DNA of 64,000 nt from Xiphydria camelus (lineage: Eukaryota; Arthropoda; Insecta; Hymenoptera; Xiphydriidae): contig OY783192.1 in NCBI GenBank assembly GCA_963678675.1, positions 3,110,001 to 3,174,000 of the forward strand, in the 5' to 3' direction. The position numbers and the translations under genes are program-made. The notes under the pieces are model-generated. The model searched no databases and was not told the origin of the DNA. It saw only the letters and a list, made by a program, of their open reading frames with translations. Shown here piece after piece: positions 1-11,646 of this stretch (positions are counted from its first letter, which is position 1; the number at the start of each line of letters is the position of its first letter).

Positions 1-1712
1 TTGGCCGTGACTGCGGGACACGTCCAGTGATACAACATCCGTCCCCGTATATCGGCTACCTATTCTCCGCGCGCGTGAAATATATAATATCTGCGGCGTG
101 TTGGCGCGGAGTGCGGCGGGGGCGTTGAAATATCTACGTATACGTCTTCCTTCCTCTCAACGCACGGTGAAACGCCACACGGCGAACGCCATTGTGAAGT
201 CTCGCGGGGTCTGATCGGTGCCGCGTATCTATAAGGATCGGATCGGTCGCTCGCGGCTGATATTGCCGATCGAGGAGCGAAGCTTTTGTAACGGTGGAAA
301 CTGTATATCGTTGGCAGTACCGCATATAGCGGGGCAATATCTGTTTGCAAGAAAGGCGAAGCGAGTTTCGCGATATGTACTTACTTCAGCGAGATGACAT
401 TTTATATGTAACTAGAGCAATATTGTACTCGCTCGCGTATCGCTTTGAATCGATGCTTGCGACTTTTGAGCGAAATTATGGATTCTAGTTCGATTTTGGT
501 ATATGATTCGCGTTTATTTTTTGGATTAATTTATCGAAGACGATCAGCTCCACTGGTAGGTACCTTGATTTGTATTTAACCCTCCGTTGTCACCAAGGGT
601 CTGTTTGACTTAGACTTCAATTTTGGAGCTGACTGTACTTCTTTTTTTTTCAATCATAACTAGACCGTCGTCAGATCTCGGAATGAATAGCTTCTTCTTA
701 AAATATTATGAGAATCCTTTATAAATATTATGAAGAAAACTCTAAAAATAAAGAAGTTATGACGCTTTTAGTGAAACAGCTCATTTTTCACATATATCTA
801 CATATTCAAAGTCGTTTTTAAATGTCATCATTTCATTTCTTATGTTGACACGGTGATCAGATATTTCTACAATGTTCGAGGAACGTTCCATCTTTACTAT
901 ATCACTCGAGGAAGAGATTGTATGTACTCGTAATACTGTTTATCGATAATAAAATAATCGTCGTATTGACCCGGAACGAGCTATACCACGTTTATGTTAA
1001 ATATCGAACTGTATACAGATACACAGGCGAGGTAGATAACTTCTTCGTATCGTATCCTTATTTCCAAGTTCAGTTATATACACTCGCAGCATCCGCTTCG
1101 CAGCGCGGACGCATTCTGGTAAAATTACGTCCGTAACGCCTCGTTGCCTCGCGGGAACTCTCGCAATCTCGGCTCTCCGGGACGAGCGCGCGATTGCCGG
1201 GTAAAGTCGCCGAACGACGATTAAGTCGATGTCTCCGTTAACCAGTCGAGTTCGTCGATCACGGATTCCGCTTCCTCCTCGCGCGCGGTGACGGTGTTCA
1301 ATCTCAATCCGGCAAGCGCGGGAGTCGCCGGCAGTTATAACTCTGCCGCGGGACGAGGCCTCGTTAAGTACAAGTAGCGACGGTTGACAGCACGTCGGCT
1401 TTATCGGATGATGCCGTGAAAAATAAAGCGATTATTAGTTGTGCAAGCCGCTTAAAGACACACCTATAGGTGGTCTTTCTCGGCTCTCGTTCGTCATATC
1501 CTCGAGTACCGGTCCGAGCGTGGGCCGGTACTGTATGCAAGCGCGGGTTACACCTATCTACAAGTTTTCCAGTCAATTATCAGATCGCCACGCGTTAACA
1601 CTTGCAAAAGATTTCCGCGATGGAAACTTCTCTCTCACCCGCGCATATATTCCTGCGTCGATATTTAGCGGTACTAGGTAAGGTCTGGGAAAATAGTATA
1701 GGCAAATAAATA
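1..1712. other. Unannotated non-coding stretch
   Basis: I see no gene, RNA gene or transposon with clear ends here. Only short open frames under 100 codons occur on either strand, with no recognisable domain. The stretch changes from CpG-rich at the left edge to AT-rich around 480-900 and back to CpG-rich around 1080-1400. An unrecognised small host exon cannot be excluded. Confidence 0.5.
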
Positions 1713-1869
1713 CACTGTAAAAGAAATTTGTGTGTTTTAATATACTCTTATATAAAGCTTCTTTCCAATATATGCGATTATGAAAAATAATATATTCCGT
1801 AATAATCACATATTGGGTAAAAGCTTTATATAGAATTATGTTCAATTTACTACAAATTTTTTTTCAGCA
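1713..1869. mobile_element. CACTGTAAA-family MITE, copy 1
   Basis: Short AT-rich element starting CACTGTAAAAG directly after a TA and ending in a degraded TTTTTCAGCA before a TA. It shares the core of the other copies near 10.4, 17.4, 23.7 and 40.8 kb: an AAGCTT-containing segment, then a 'TCCAATA...GATTATGAAAA' block, then the inverse 'AATCACATATTGG...AAAGCTTTATATA'. It has no coding capacity. TA flanks and short TIRs suggest a non-autonomous Tc1/mariner-type element (inference). Confidence 0.6.
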
Positions 1870-2576
1870 TAAGGAACGAATTTCGCGCAGTCTGATCAGT
1901 ATTTTTTTTAATCGACGTTTGAACAATTCGGTTTTCTCGCTAATTTTTTTGATCATGGATCTGAAAAATTTGGACAAAATTACTTACCCCGTATTTCTCA
2001 ATCATACATTTTTGGTCTCATTTAAGCTGGAAAACGGTACTTAAAAGTGCAGCTGCGTTATCATATATATCGCAGGTCTATCTCTCTTGCCCTTTGCTCA
2101 GCTTCTCTCTGGTTTTTCGATGACGTCACACTGTCGTAGAGAGAAACGAACTTATAACTTTGCGAATAATTATTTGTTTACGTTTCTTTTTTCATGTGAT
2201 AGTACATATGTATAATAAAGAGTACAAATTGAATTTCAAAATTTGGATATTTTTTGGTGCAAAGATCGAATTCTAATGTCTGAAAAATTTCAGTACGGGC
2301 TAAATACGTCTGCCATCCCTACAATTCTTCCGGTGACCGAATTTCTTCAGCCTCGCGTCCGTCAACGCTCGCGTCGGCGCAACGTTCCCCCGCGTCGATT
2401 TCTCGAAACCATCCGCAACGATACACATTCGCTCGATAGCCGAGGTCGCGAGGACACGTGCACCGGCTTACCTATTCGGCACCGAAGCGTAGCACGCGTT
2501 GATTAATGTCGCGTGTAGAACTAATTGCTCCAGAACTGTCACATCTCCGCACCGCGACGGCAGTCCAATAACGGGG

Positions 2577-2600
2577 ATAGATATATATATATATATATAG
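2577..2600. repeat. (TA)n microsatellite
   Basis: A simple TA dinucleotide run in otherwise mixed sequence. No associated gene is visible. Confidence 0.85.
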
Positions 2601-2904
2601 GTACCTACTCTCGTTCTCCGCGCGTTCGAGCAAAGCAAACTACCGGCGCGCGGCGGGTTGCTCGCGCGGGGGAGGCGCGAGGTACGAGTCTACATTCCGC
2701 GTAGGCAACATTCCTGCCGCGCGCGCTGCAGACGAGACGTGTCTAATGGCAAACGCGTGTTTGCCAACAACTCCTTTCCCGTAATCCGACCGACGCTCGA
2801 CGAAGACAATACAGCCTCCAGGCGCCTTTCGACTACTTCCGTTTCGTGCAATACAAGGGGATCGATACGTCGATCGATCGTCTATAGGTGTACCTGACGA
2901 ACGG

Positions 2905-3702
2905 CCCCCCGAGTCGAAATTCTCATTCTCCTGTTAGCCTCCAGAGTCTATATTCTCTTGTTAAAGTCTCCTACCGTCAAAATATCAACCTCGCGCTAAT
3001 CTCCTCAGCCTTACTTTTCGTTAAAATTCACCCTAGCTTTGCACCCTTCCCCTTACCTCCGCACAGGAAGTTTGAGGATCCTTGCCTCCTACTAGTCGTG
3101 GAGGCTGAACCTTAGGTTCTCACCGAACTACGATATATCCTCGGCCTTTCGTCAGCCTACTCAGCTTCGTTAGAATAAGTTGGACCGGCTGAGCGCAGGT
3201 CGAAATCAGCCTCCTCTCAGCCTGAAAATGGAAAAAAAGCAATAATAACTGCTTATCGGAGGTTGACAGTAGGTTACACTGCAAAAAGGATTTGTAAAGC
3301 TATACATTTTCTATAGAGAAGTATTATAAAATTGCTAATCAAGCAAAGTAATGTGAATCAGCATAAATTATTTGTAATTTTCGAAAAGAGTTTTGAATTT
3401 TACAGTTTTCGCTGGAAAGGGGTGCTTCAATTTTGGTACATTTAAGGTGATTTTGTAGTAAATTTTAATCAAACTTACAGTCAATTTAATTGTTTCAATC
3501 GCGTATAGTAATTTTAATTGGTAAAGCTCGTATGATAAATAATTTACAAAAGTAACGTGAAAAATTTACTATAAAAACTTTTCACAGTGTAGCGAATGTA
3601 TTCCAGTCCAACATCTTTTAGCCTTATTTGACGCTCCTCGGCCTATGTTTTATAACATCGAAAAGTAGGCTGAACAGAGGCCGAAAATTTCGACTCGGGG
3701 CG
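2905..3702. mobile_element. ~800 bp TIR element with a nested MITE
   Basis: The ends are inverted copies of each other. The left reads CCCCGAGTCGAAATTCTC, and the right reads GAAAATTTCGACTCGGGG. Similarity continues inward to a GTTAGCCTCC / GTAGGCTGAAC pair. The interior has recurring 'CTCAGCC' and 'TCGGCCT' words. A separate MITE (3277-3589) sits inside. No transposase ORF is visible, so it is non-autonomous or decayed. The superfamily is unknown. Confidence 0.6.
3277..3589. mobile_element. MITE with CACTGCAAAAAG / CTTTTCACAGTG ends
   Basis: The TIR begins directly after TA (3275-3276) and ends directly before TA (3590-3591), so a TA target-site duplication fits. The interior is very AT-rich and is not the core of the CACTGTAAA family although the outer bases are alike. 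It lies inside the 2905-3702 element and is therefore younger than it. Confidence 0.65.
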
Positions 3703-4698
3703 CGATTTCACTCGCCTTGCTTATAACGATCGATAACGAAGCGAACCTCACGGGAAAGCCCTTCGAAAGTCGAATTCGAACGGACGAGAAAATTACACGC
3801 GGGGTGATTTATACCTGGCACTTAGATCGATTCAAATTCCACTCGGATCGTGCCGATCTTAACGACGCATTGAAATCGACGCTAGTGTTCGCCGCGCCAC
3901 GGCCTCGCGGGTCCGCGGTGCGCTCTTTTCGCGGCTATTGAAAAATGATCCAGGAATCGGTTACCGATCGGCGGAGTCGCGTTTGCCCGTCGCGGTGGAA
4001 TGTAATTCGGTCTCTCATATGGAGGAGGGCATTTCGCCGTCGCCGCTTTCCTGTCCACGTATGCCAGGCATTCTCGCGGGGAGCGCGCGCGCGCTGTGCC
4101 GCGTACGTCGATTAATAACTTCGGTAAGCCGCCGCATCGCTGCGGGGAGAAAGTCCGGATATCAATCGAATCGATCACAAGTCGGCTGCCGTCTCGTTAA
4201 TCCCTCCCTCGGTGATATTCAAATTAGTGACGCGTGTCTACTTATTACACGATTAATTTCCACGCCGGCGCCGCGCCGCGCCGGCCGGGGGTAACGGTAA
4301 AACGCGAGCGACTCGCTTTTCGCGCGTACACGACTAATTAACGGGCCTATTAAGAAGATACGATCTGCAATGTTCGCGCGGCACGCTCGAAGCGCTAGAG
4401 TGCCGTGTGTACGCGCGTATCGGACGCTCCGTCGGCGAACGAAGGAGCTCCTGTTTTTTGAATTGGAATTTACCTCTACGTACGAAATATCATGTACGTA
4501 CATTATATAGCGTGTAATAGGCGGTGCAGATCTCGAGACTTTAATGGAGTTCTTTACTCGGCGGAGATCGCTGTACCGTAAAACCTGAAGGCGTTCGACG
4601 TTTGGAGTAATTTATCGATTCGAGTAATGCTTCGGATGTTTCGCGTTTATTATTACCACGAGCATTTGCTGTTCTTGCGATTATAATATTTCTGTATA
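3703..4698. other. CpG-rich non-coding stretch
   Basis: CpG-dense sequence (for example CGCGCGCGCGC near 4085 and GCGCCGCGCCGCGCCGG near 4270) holding only short open frames without recognisable domains. It may be host regulatory or ordinary intergenic DNA. I cannot assign a function. Confidence 0.45.
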
Positions 4699-4892
4699 CC
4701 GTATATCCTACGGTAAATCGAACAGGTTTATTTAGACTTTTTCTCTGAATTTGATTCCGGCGGTGTTAGTTTAAATTGGCTCTACGAGTTTCACAATGCT
4801 TTATCGTAGAGCAAATTAAAACTAAGATCACCGGAATCAGATTCAGAGAAAACGTCTAGATAAATCCGTTCGGTTTACCGTAGGACGTACGG
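4699..4892. mobile_element. Foldback element (large imperfect palindrome)
   Basis: Two arms of about 85-90 bp are inverted copies around a short loop near 4787-4802. The left arm opens CCGTATATCCTACGGTAAA. The right arm closes TTTACCGTAGGACGTACGG. No coding capacity. The structure is typical of hairpin MITEs. An RNA copy would fold into a long stem. Confidence 0.7.
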
Positions 4893-5007
4893 AATTTAAA
4901 TTATTCTTCTATTTTTCGACACTTCGAAATATCCTTTATATACGATGTACAGTCCGAATGATCGTGAAAACTAAACATTTTGTCAAAACGCAAAAAATCA
5001 TCCATTA

Positions 5008-5683
5008 CACTGAGAGAAAAATTAGTAGTAAAATCAACCATAATCGGAAGGTCGAATTTCCCTGGTTGCTAGTACCATATCTATAATTAAACAGGCCGTA
5101 AATGCAGTTGTAATAACTTTTGTGTCATGGTCATGGTAAGTAACAACAAAGTTGTAGCTTATGATAGCCACGTACCATGGTTGAATTAACCATGAAAGTT
5201 GATCAATAACATTACTGCATGGTAGTATCAACTATATAAAAAAAATGGTTTGAGACATTCTCGATCATGCTGCAGGTTGATCTAGTTGCAGCGATCCTGA
5301 TCTCTTGTTATCATAAGCAGAATCTCACAACTTAGAACATACTGAGGGAAAAGGTCGAGTTGAATACAAACCTGATAGAAAAATGTATTTGAGATAAAAA
5401 GGAATTTATTTCCATCTAGCAAAAGTCTATTTGAATTTGATAAATGTTTTGCATATATTTCTCTCTAATCGAGTACGAACTTAGTAGAACATTTATTTCA
5501 TTCAAATAGACTTTCGTGTTGAATGTGAATAAATTCCTATTCATCTCAAATAAATTATTCTATTAGGTTCATGTTCAATTAGACCTTTTCCCTCGGTACA
5601 ACTATAGAATTATGGTTGGCGGCAAAATCAACCACTATTTCTAATTAAATTATGGTCCTCTCAACCACATTTTTCTCTGAGTG
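5008..5683. mobile_element. CACTGAGAGAAAA MITE, family 1 copy 1
   Basis: The element runs from CACTGAGAGAAAAATT after TA (5006-5007) to TTTTTCTCTGAGTG before TA (5684-5685). Its interior matches the copies at 11647-12286 and 52394-52801, including 'GTTGATC.AGTTGCAGCGATC' and 'ATCTCTTGTTAT'. It carries a different nested MITE at 5342-5596. No ORF encodes a transposase. Confidence 0.8.
5342..5596. mobile_element. MITE nested inside family 1 copy 1
   Basis: TIRs CTGAGGGAAAAGGTC and GACCTTTTCCCTCGG lie between TA dinucleotides (5340-5341, 5597-5598). The inner arms also pair: 'GAGATAAAAAGGAATTTATT' is mirrored by 'AATAAATTCCTATTCATCTC'. The other two family 1 copies lack this segment at the equivalent place, so it is a later insertion. 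Confidence 0.75.
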
Positions 5684-6149
5684 TATAAAGGATCGACCAG
5701 ACCACCGGTAACAACGAAGCTCCTCGATTCTCTTGAAATTATTTTCACCTGTGAACTTTTGTCCTTAATAAGGATTATCGGATTCTGCGAAGTCGGAATT
5801 ACGGAGTTGAAGTCTCCGGTGGTTCTCATTGTGGTCCCAGAGAATCGGGGAGATGAAGGGGGTTTTCGTTGCACTCAACGAACCCGGACAGAACGAGGCG
5901 AGACATCAAAGACCGCGGTTTCCAAAGACTCGGCTCGATGCTTCGTACGTTAATACGTGTTTATTATTTTATTCGACAAAGCAAACCACTTGGAGCGTAA
6001 TGTTTGAGTTTCCGCCCAAAAAGTTCAAGTACCTTTCTACCAGAAGCTTTAGGGGAAAACGCGCTTCTTTATCCTCCAAGAATAGCCGCGACCTTCTATA
6101 TGTATACATCGCGATAAATGAGAGACGTAAAAGGAGTAAACGTAATATA

Positions 6150-6343
6150 TACCATGTAAGGCTAAACTTCTATTATTTCAATATTTATGAATTTTTGACC
6201 TACATCGATATAAGACTTTATTGCAGATTGAAACGTAGTCTTCAAAAATGTATTATACAAACATGAGCCAAAAGCTCACAGGTAATGAGATATAATAGTG
6301 ATTTAAGTTTTTTTCCTGGCGAGTAAGTTTAGCCTCATATGGT
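6150..6343. mobile_element. MITE with CATATGAGGCTAAAC ends, copy 1
   Basis: Shares its middle ('ACATGAGCCAAAAGCTCA.. GTAATGAGATA') and right arm ('TGGCGAGTA.GTTTAGCCTCATATG') with the element at 21428-21649. The left arm is shorter or diverged compared with that copy, so this one looks internally deleted. Confidence 0.6.
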
Positions 6344-6344
6344 A

Positions 6345-8100
6345 CGTCGCACGCACATACATATTTAGTCGCAGAGACCACGTCGAAAAGAGTTTTCCAC
6401 GACCTCGAGTGCAATCTAGCGATCGGTAGGATAAATATGTAATTACGAAACAAAAAGGAAATAACAATTGGCGGTTTCTCCGAGCTGACGAACGAGCACG
6501 GTCGAATATGGTATTGCTATGAAGTCGGCAGACTCAACTTTTCGAGTTGAAGGCGTCTAACGCAGTACACGACACCGGGGTCTGATAAATCCCTCGGTAG
6601 AATAATTAAGATGCGCTTGCACTTTGCGATAATGGCCTTTGCGACGGTGTCCGCGTCGTCACTAGCGCGGCAATCTCTTTACCGTGGGACGCATCGGGCT
6701 CTCCCTGTCTCTCGTGTGGGCTGACGGGGCGTGAAAGCCTCGGTCTGTCAAAATTGTAAAGGTGTCAGGCGCGCGTCCTTCCGCGCCTTTAACTCTGCAT
6801 CAATAAATGGACCGTGGGGTAATACGTTTAGGACGAAGTGAGATAAAAATGAGACAGAACCAGAAATGAGACGCATCTTCGCTTTTGCAGTTTCAAGAAT
6901 AATATCCCGTACTCTTTCATATAGTTTGTTCAATTAGAAATTACTAGTGGACCCCTGCGGACAGACGAGGGAAGACCAATTCTTACCTTCGATTTTTAAA
7001 CAAATCATACAACGTGCCGTTGTAAATTAAAAATTCGTCAAAGGCGGAGAACTTGGTCTTTAAAATGATGCCTCATTTATCGTTTTTGGTTTCGTACGAA
7101 GGGATAAAATGGGTTTATCACGAAAAATCAACTTCTAGAAATAATATATATTAGATTGCGTTGCGATTGCGATTTTCTTATTCTCATTCAAATTTGCCAT
7201 TTTTTCCTTAATAAATTGCGTAACAAGCGTTTCACGTTTACCCGCCGCAGTGCTCCGTTATCACTCTACTCGATACAGAGTCGTAGGTGCGAAGGAAAAC
7301 GTGCGCGCTCTCTTGACGTCTTTATACAACTTCGATAGAACGCGGCTAAACTTTGACGCGCCGCGTCTACGTACATATGTATATACAGTCGAGCACCTGC
7401 TCGTAATCCGCGTCGGAGAGTGGAGTGTCATTTATGTAATTGCGACATCGTGTGCACCGGCGTGTCGGCCTCGCGAAAGGGCAAACCTGTCCGGAAGAGT
7501 TGCTCCGCTCGAGTAAAAGCGCGATACGATGGAGTGTGTATCTCATCGAGTGGGAGCGAGAATTCTTCGGTTTCTGGCGTCCTCCGAAATTTCCGAGGGG
7601 AAACGTATCGATCGGCGACACCCGTATCGAGTCTTCGAAATCTCCAGTAGTCGCGTGCAGTAGCGTCGTCGCGTCTCGGCGCATCGACTTTTTTTCCACC
7701 GAGTTTACACCTACATTTTACGGTTTCACCACCGAGCAGCGACACCAAAACGCACCGATCCAGCGATAACGTTAATGGAATTCCCCTCTTTGCATTACGG
7801 CTCTATTTATGCGGCCCATTGTATGCGGGACGGGATCCTCTTTGCCTCCCTCTTCGCTTGACGTCATTCTCACACCACCGAAGCTGCGCGCCTAGGCGAA
7901 ACAGTTCGTGTAACCTCCGAGTCAAATTGAAATGTCACAGCTGTATAACTCGCGACGACGTTAACCGGCCGTCAGTTCGGTGTTTCCGAGGAGAAATTCG
8001 ATTATACTGTAGAATTCGCCGGCCCTTTGGTGCCTTTCTCTTCGTTCCAATACCGATTATTCAGAAAGTTCGTCATATTCGCAACTGCAAAATACAGATA
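6345..8100. other. Unannotated non-coding stretch
   Basis: No gene, RNA or element boundary is evident. Around 7420-7770 several open frames of 76-110 codons overlap on both strands. That is what CpG-rich sequence with few TA-containing stops gives by chance, and none shows a recognisable domain. Confidence 0.4.
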
Positions 8101-8102
8101 TA

Positions 8103-8269
8103 GCGCCGTGTCTCGTGGAGCTTCGGAGAAGTTGCGTAAGGGAGAACCAATCACATTAAATGGTAAGGACCAATCATATTAACCTATAGGAGGGTCACGA
8201 ATGTATTTGACATGAGTGGTCTATGATTGATTCTCCTTTGAGCAACTTCACCGAAGCTCCACAAAGCGC
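8103..8269. mobile_element. 167 bp foldback MITE
   Basis: Arms of about 50 bp are inverted copies. The left begins GCGCCGTGTCTCGTGGAGCT and the right ends GAAGCTCCACAAAGCGC. TA lies on each side (8101-8102, 8270-8271), consistent with a TA target-site duplication. No coding capacity. Confidence 0.7.
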
Positions 8270-8394
8270 TACATGTATTTTGCGGTCGCGAATCGCGTTC
8301 GAAATTTACCTACTTGTAAATCGTTTGCGAGGGAAGTCGAGTAAATTTGTTCTCGAGGAAAACCTGAAGCGCCTTATTTCTGTATCGGTCTATA

Positions 8395-8689
8395 CACTGA
8401 AAGAAATAATTGCTAGTGTCAACAAAAATTTTCTTAAACCAAGACCATATGATCTTACAAATTTTTAAGAATACAGATTCCTGGTCGAAGAATATATAAT
8501 ATATTATTGATTCAAGGATACCTTTGTTAAGGCTAGAAATTATTCCTGCGCGAAAAAAAAAACAATTACTCGAACCTGTCAAATATTTTTTGGCACGAAG
8601 AAATCCGTGGTCTTAGAATTATACGGTATCATGTTTCCGACTGAAGATGATGTTTTTTTGACACCAGCAATGATTGTTTCTCTCGGTGT
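8395..8689. mobile_element. CACTGAAAGAAAT MITE, family 2 copy 1
   Basis: Starts CACTGAAAGAAATAATTGCT and ends in 'GACACCAGCAATGATTGTTTCTCTCGGTG'-type sequence. The two ends are inverted copies including the 'GCTAGTGTCAA/TTGACACCAGC' part. TA follows each end. The 3' arm and parts of the interior match the element at 19222-19624. Confidence 0.7.
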
Positions 8690-8691
8690 AT

Positions 8692-10407
8692 ATTATACGT
8701 CCACTTCGCGTCGCGAAAAGGATCGACCAGCGAGAACAATAAAAAGCGAGTCCTCGTTAGCTGCTGATGATGTTACAGAGGAGAGGAGAGCTGCCTATAT
8801 GGCGTCGTTACTGCAGGTTGCAGGCGATCTAACGGTATAACGTCCCCGTCCGTCGGATCGTCATCTCCGACGCTCTATACATATAGGGTCATAGATAAGT
8901 ACAAGAGCATACATGCATTTCGCGGTTCGTTTATTCATTTCATATAACTACGTTGTATACGATTATTTAGATCGCAGCGGGACTTCGCCACGAGCCGTCC
9001 TCAACGTGATTTCATTGCGAGACGAAACGGTTCACTTTGATAATTACGAGCATGCGAGGAAGATGCATCGCGGCTACAGTTTACATAATGAGTGAGAAGA
9101 TATGTTATTACGTTAATATAATTTATGTGCCGGGAACATTCTTGGCACGCGGTCATGGGTCTAGCTTCTTCGCTCGACTCTGCTCGATGCTTATTTTCCA
9201 AAGTGGGTAATTCGAACGTACTTGGCACTCCGTCGTAGTTCGTATCCTTGGAACATAAAACTATTTCGAAATAAAGTCTATGATTTTATCAACTACGTTT
9301 CTCCTCGTTCGTTACATGTAAGCTACAGTTGATAGTGCATCTCTTCCTTGCTTGCTCGTATTATGATGTGCCTGAAGTTCCGAAAGTTCAATTTGAACGA
9401 AAAATTTCAACTTTTTAAAAGACCACAGCTACTGCAGAGTTTATTCATTATTTTATTTCCGGTAGTCGCCTAGTTCGCTAAAATTTCTCTATAGGTTTAA
9501 TGATCAACACACTCAACATTGGCATTCATCTCTTAAAGCCGAAATTTTTCGTAAGAGTGAACGTTCGGAACCTCAAGTACATGTATTATGAAAGAAAACC
9601 TTTCTAAAGTGTTCCAACAACCTTTCAGAAGAGTTCAATAAAATTAAAAAAAAAAACATGTAGGTAAAAGCAATTGCTTATGGAACTCTTTCTCAGTGGA
9701 GCTTTCCACACGGATTTTATCTTTGAGAATCAATGCACGCGACGTCACGTTATTCGCAATGAGAAAAAGAAGAGATAGAAGCTCGATAACGCGATGCGCT
9801 TAGGTGCGAGTAAAGTGGGTTACGAGCAGGGAGAATGTGCCTTTTGTTCGCACTTTATACGCGCACTGCGTGACCGTCGGAGTCGACATGGAAATCTGCC
9901 GTTCGCCTAAGAGATGGCGCCGCTTTAGAACTGCAAAATGGCACGGACATGCTCCTCCGTGTCTCGTAGGTGTAATTAAAAGTTTTTCATCGGGATATTG
10001 CGCGGTAGGTTTTCTACGGCCCCACGATTCCGATACTCCGCCGCGATTTGCATTCGAAAATACGAGCGCGACGAGCTAGGCCTCGCAAGATTCTTATGAA
10101 AATTAGTGCGAGATTCGAGCCGCGCGGACCCGGCGTCGAATAGAAATCTCTCATTGTTTTCGCCGCGGCGACTCGGTATCTGCATATCGAGGGGAACGAC
10201 GGGAGAAAACGGTGAGTGAAGTTTTTCTTAACCAAAAAGGCTGTCACATTTACATAACGTGGAGAAGTCTGCGACAAAAACCGACTAGGTCTCTCGAATG
10301 TCGTGTCTAGTGGTCAAAGAATTCTGGAGGACCTGGAAAAAAGTCAGAGAATTTTACTTTCAGATTTCTCAGTACGATCTCTTGCCTCTCTCGGAACCGA
10401 TTCCATG
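8692..10407. other. Unannotated non-coding stretch
   Basis: I recognise nothing that can be named. The stretch mixes AT-rich and CpG-rich segments and has an A-rich run near 9645-9656. Open frames are all under 100 codons and lack known motifs. Confidence 0.4.
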
Positions 10408-10409
10408 CA

Positions 10410-10643
10410 TATTGTAAACAAATTTGTATTAAATTTAATATAATTGTATGTACAGCTTATATCCAATAGATATACGTGATTATTAACATTAATATACGCT
10501 GTTATGAAATTTATAAAGGCAATTTTATTCTGAAAAGCATTAACTTTCATAATTATGGAAAATATATTAATTTTCGTAATCACGTATTGGAGAGAAAAGC
10601 TTTATATAAAAATACATTCAAAATACAACTTTTCTCTACAGTG
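10410..10643. mobile_element. CACTGTAAA-family MITE, copy 2
   Basis: The left end is decayed (ATTGTAAACAAATTTGTATT). The right end is CTTTTCTCTACAGTG. It carries the family core, including 'TATATCCAATAGATATACGTGATTAT' (broken at places) and 'AATCACGTATTGGAGAGAAAAGCTTTATATAAAA'-type sequence. No ORF of note. Confidence 0.6.
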
Positions 10644-11646
10644 CACCTTGAATGTGTCATATACTTACTAAGAGAAATTTTATAATTCGTACGGCAATGC
10701 TAGTAGTTTATTAATATAAGAATATGTCGTAGTTATCTCAGTAATACGTATTTCTATTTCAGCAATACGTATTGCTCTTGTTACTATTTGGTAATGCTAT
10801 ATTATCTACACTGTTTAGTCTTCATTTAGCCTTAAAATATAGCTATCATAGCTATACTTATTGTTGTGTGACCTGTAAATTTCTCTCAATGCACGATGAA
10901 ATTTGTTCATGCGATCGTGCGTCAGGCCCCGTAAATTGCTGTAATCGACGCGCGGTACGACCCCTAAAAACGGGCCACCCATCTTACCGCGGTGCATACT
11001 TATGTCGAAGCACGCGGTATATCCAATATTTCGAGAGAGGTCGGAAACTATATTCCACCGTTCATTCTCAACTGCGAAACTCGGATAAAGCCGCGCCGAC
11101 GACAACGATCAGAGATTAACGGAGGTATAGTCGGTATACGCGACTAGAGAATATCACGCGCAAACTTACACGGAGCTCGCGGGTATTAATTAATGCCGCG
11201 TGCGCCACGAGCGGCAACTATCCCCCCCGACGATATGTCTCGGCCCATTTATAAAACAATATCTCAGCCGCGAATCAAATCATTCGTCATCCGCGTCTGA
11301 AAAAATTACAGCCGGTCACTTATCCGCGGGAACACACGCGAGCCCGTAATATGCATCGCGCGGAATCAATTGATCAACGCTCGCTGCAGGAAGGCAGCAC
11401 GATTAACGGCTAACGTATTATTGTTGTAGACAAACGTGGAATGGCAAAGGAGGGGGGGAAAATATGCGCGGAGAATAATTTATCACGGACGCAGATACGA
11501 TCAATTTTCATTCGATCCGCGGGCAGCTGGTGCCGCCGGCCGCCGCGGTAGTTCGCAGAATTTGAAATGACCGATAAATTTTGAGCGCGGAGCCGCCGTG
11601 GACGCGAGAATGATCTCTTTCGAAAGCACGCGTCGGCTATCTCGTA

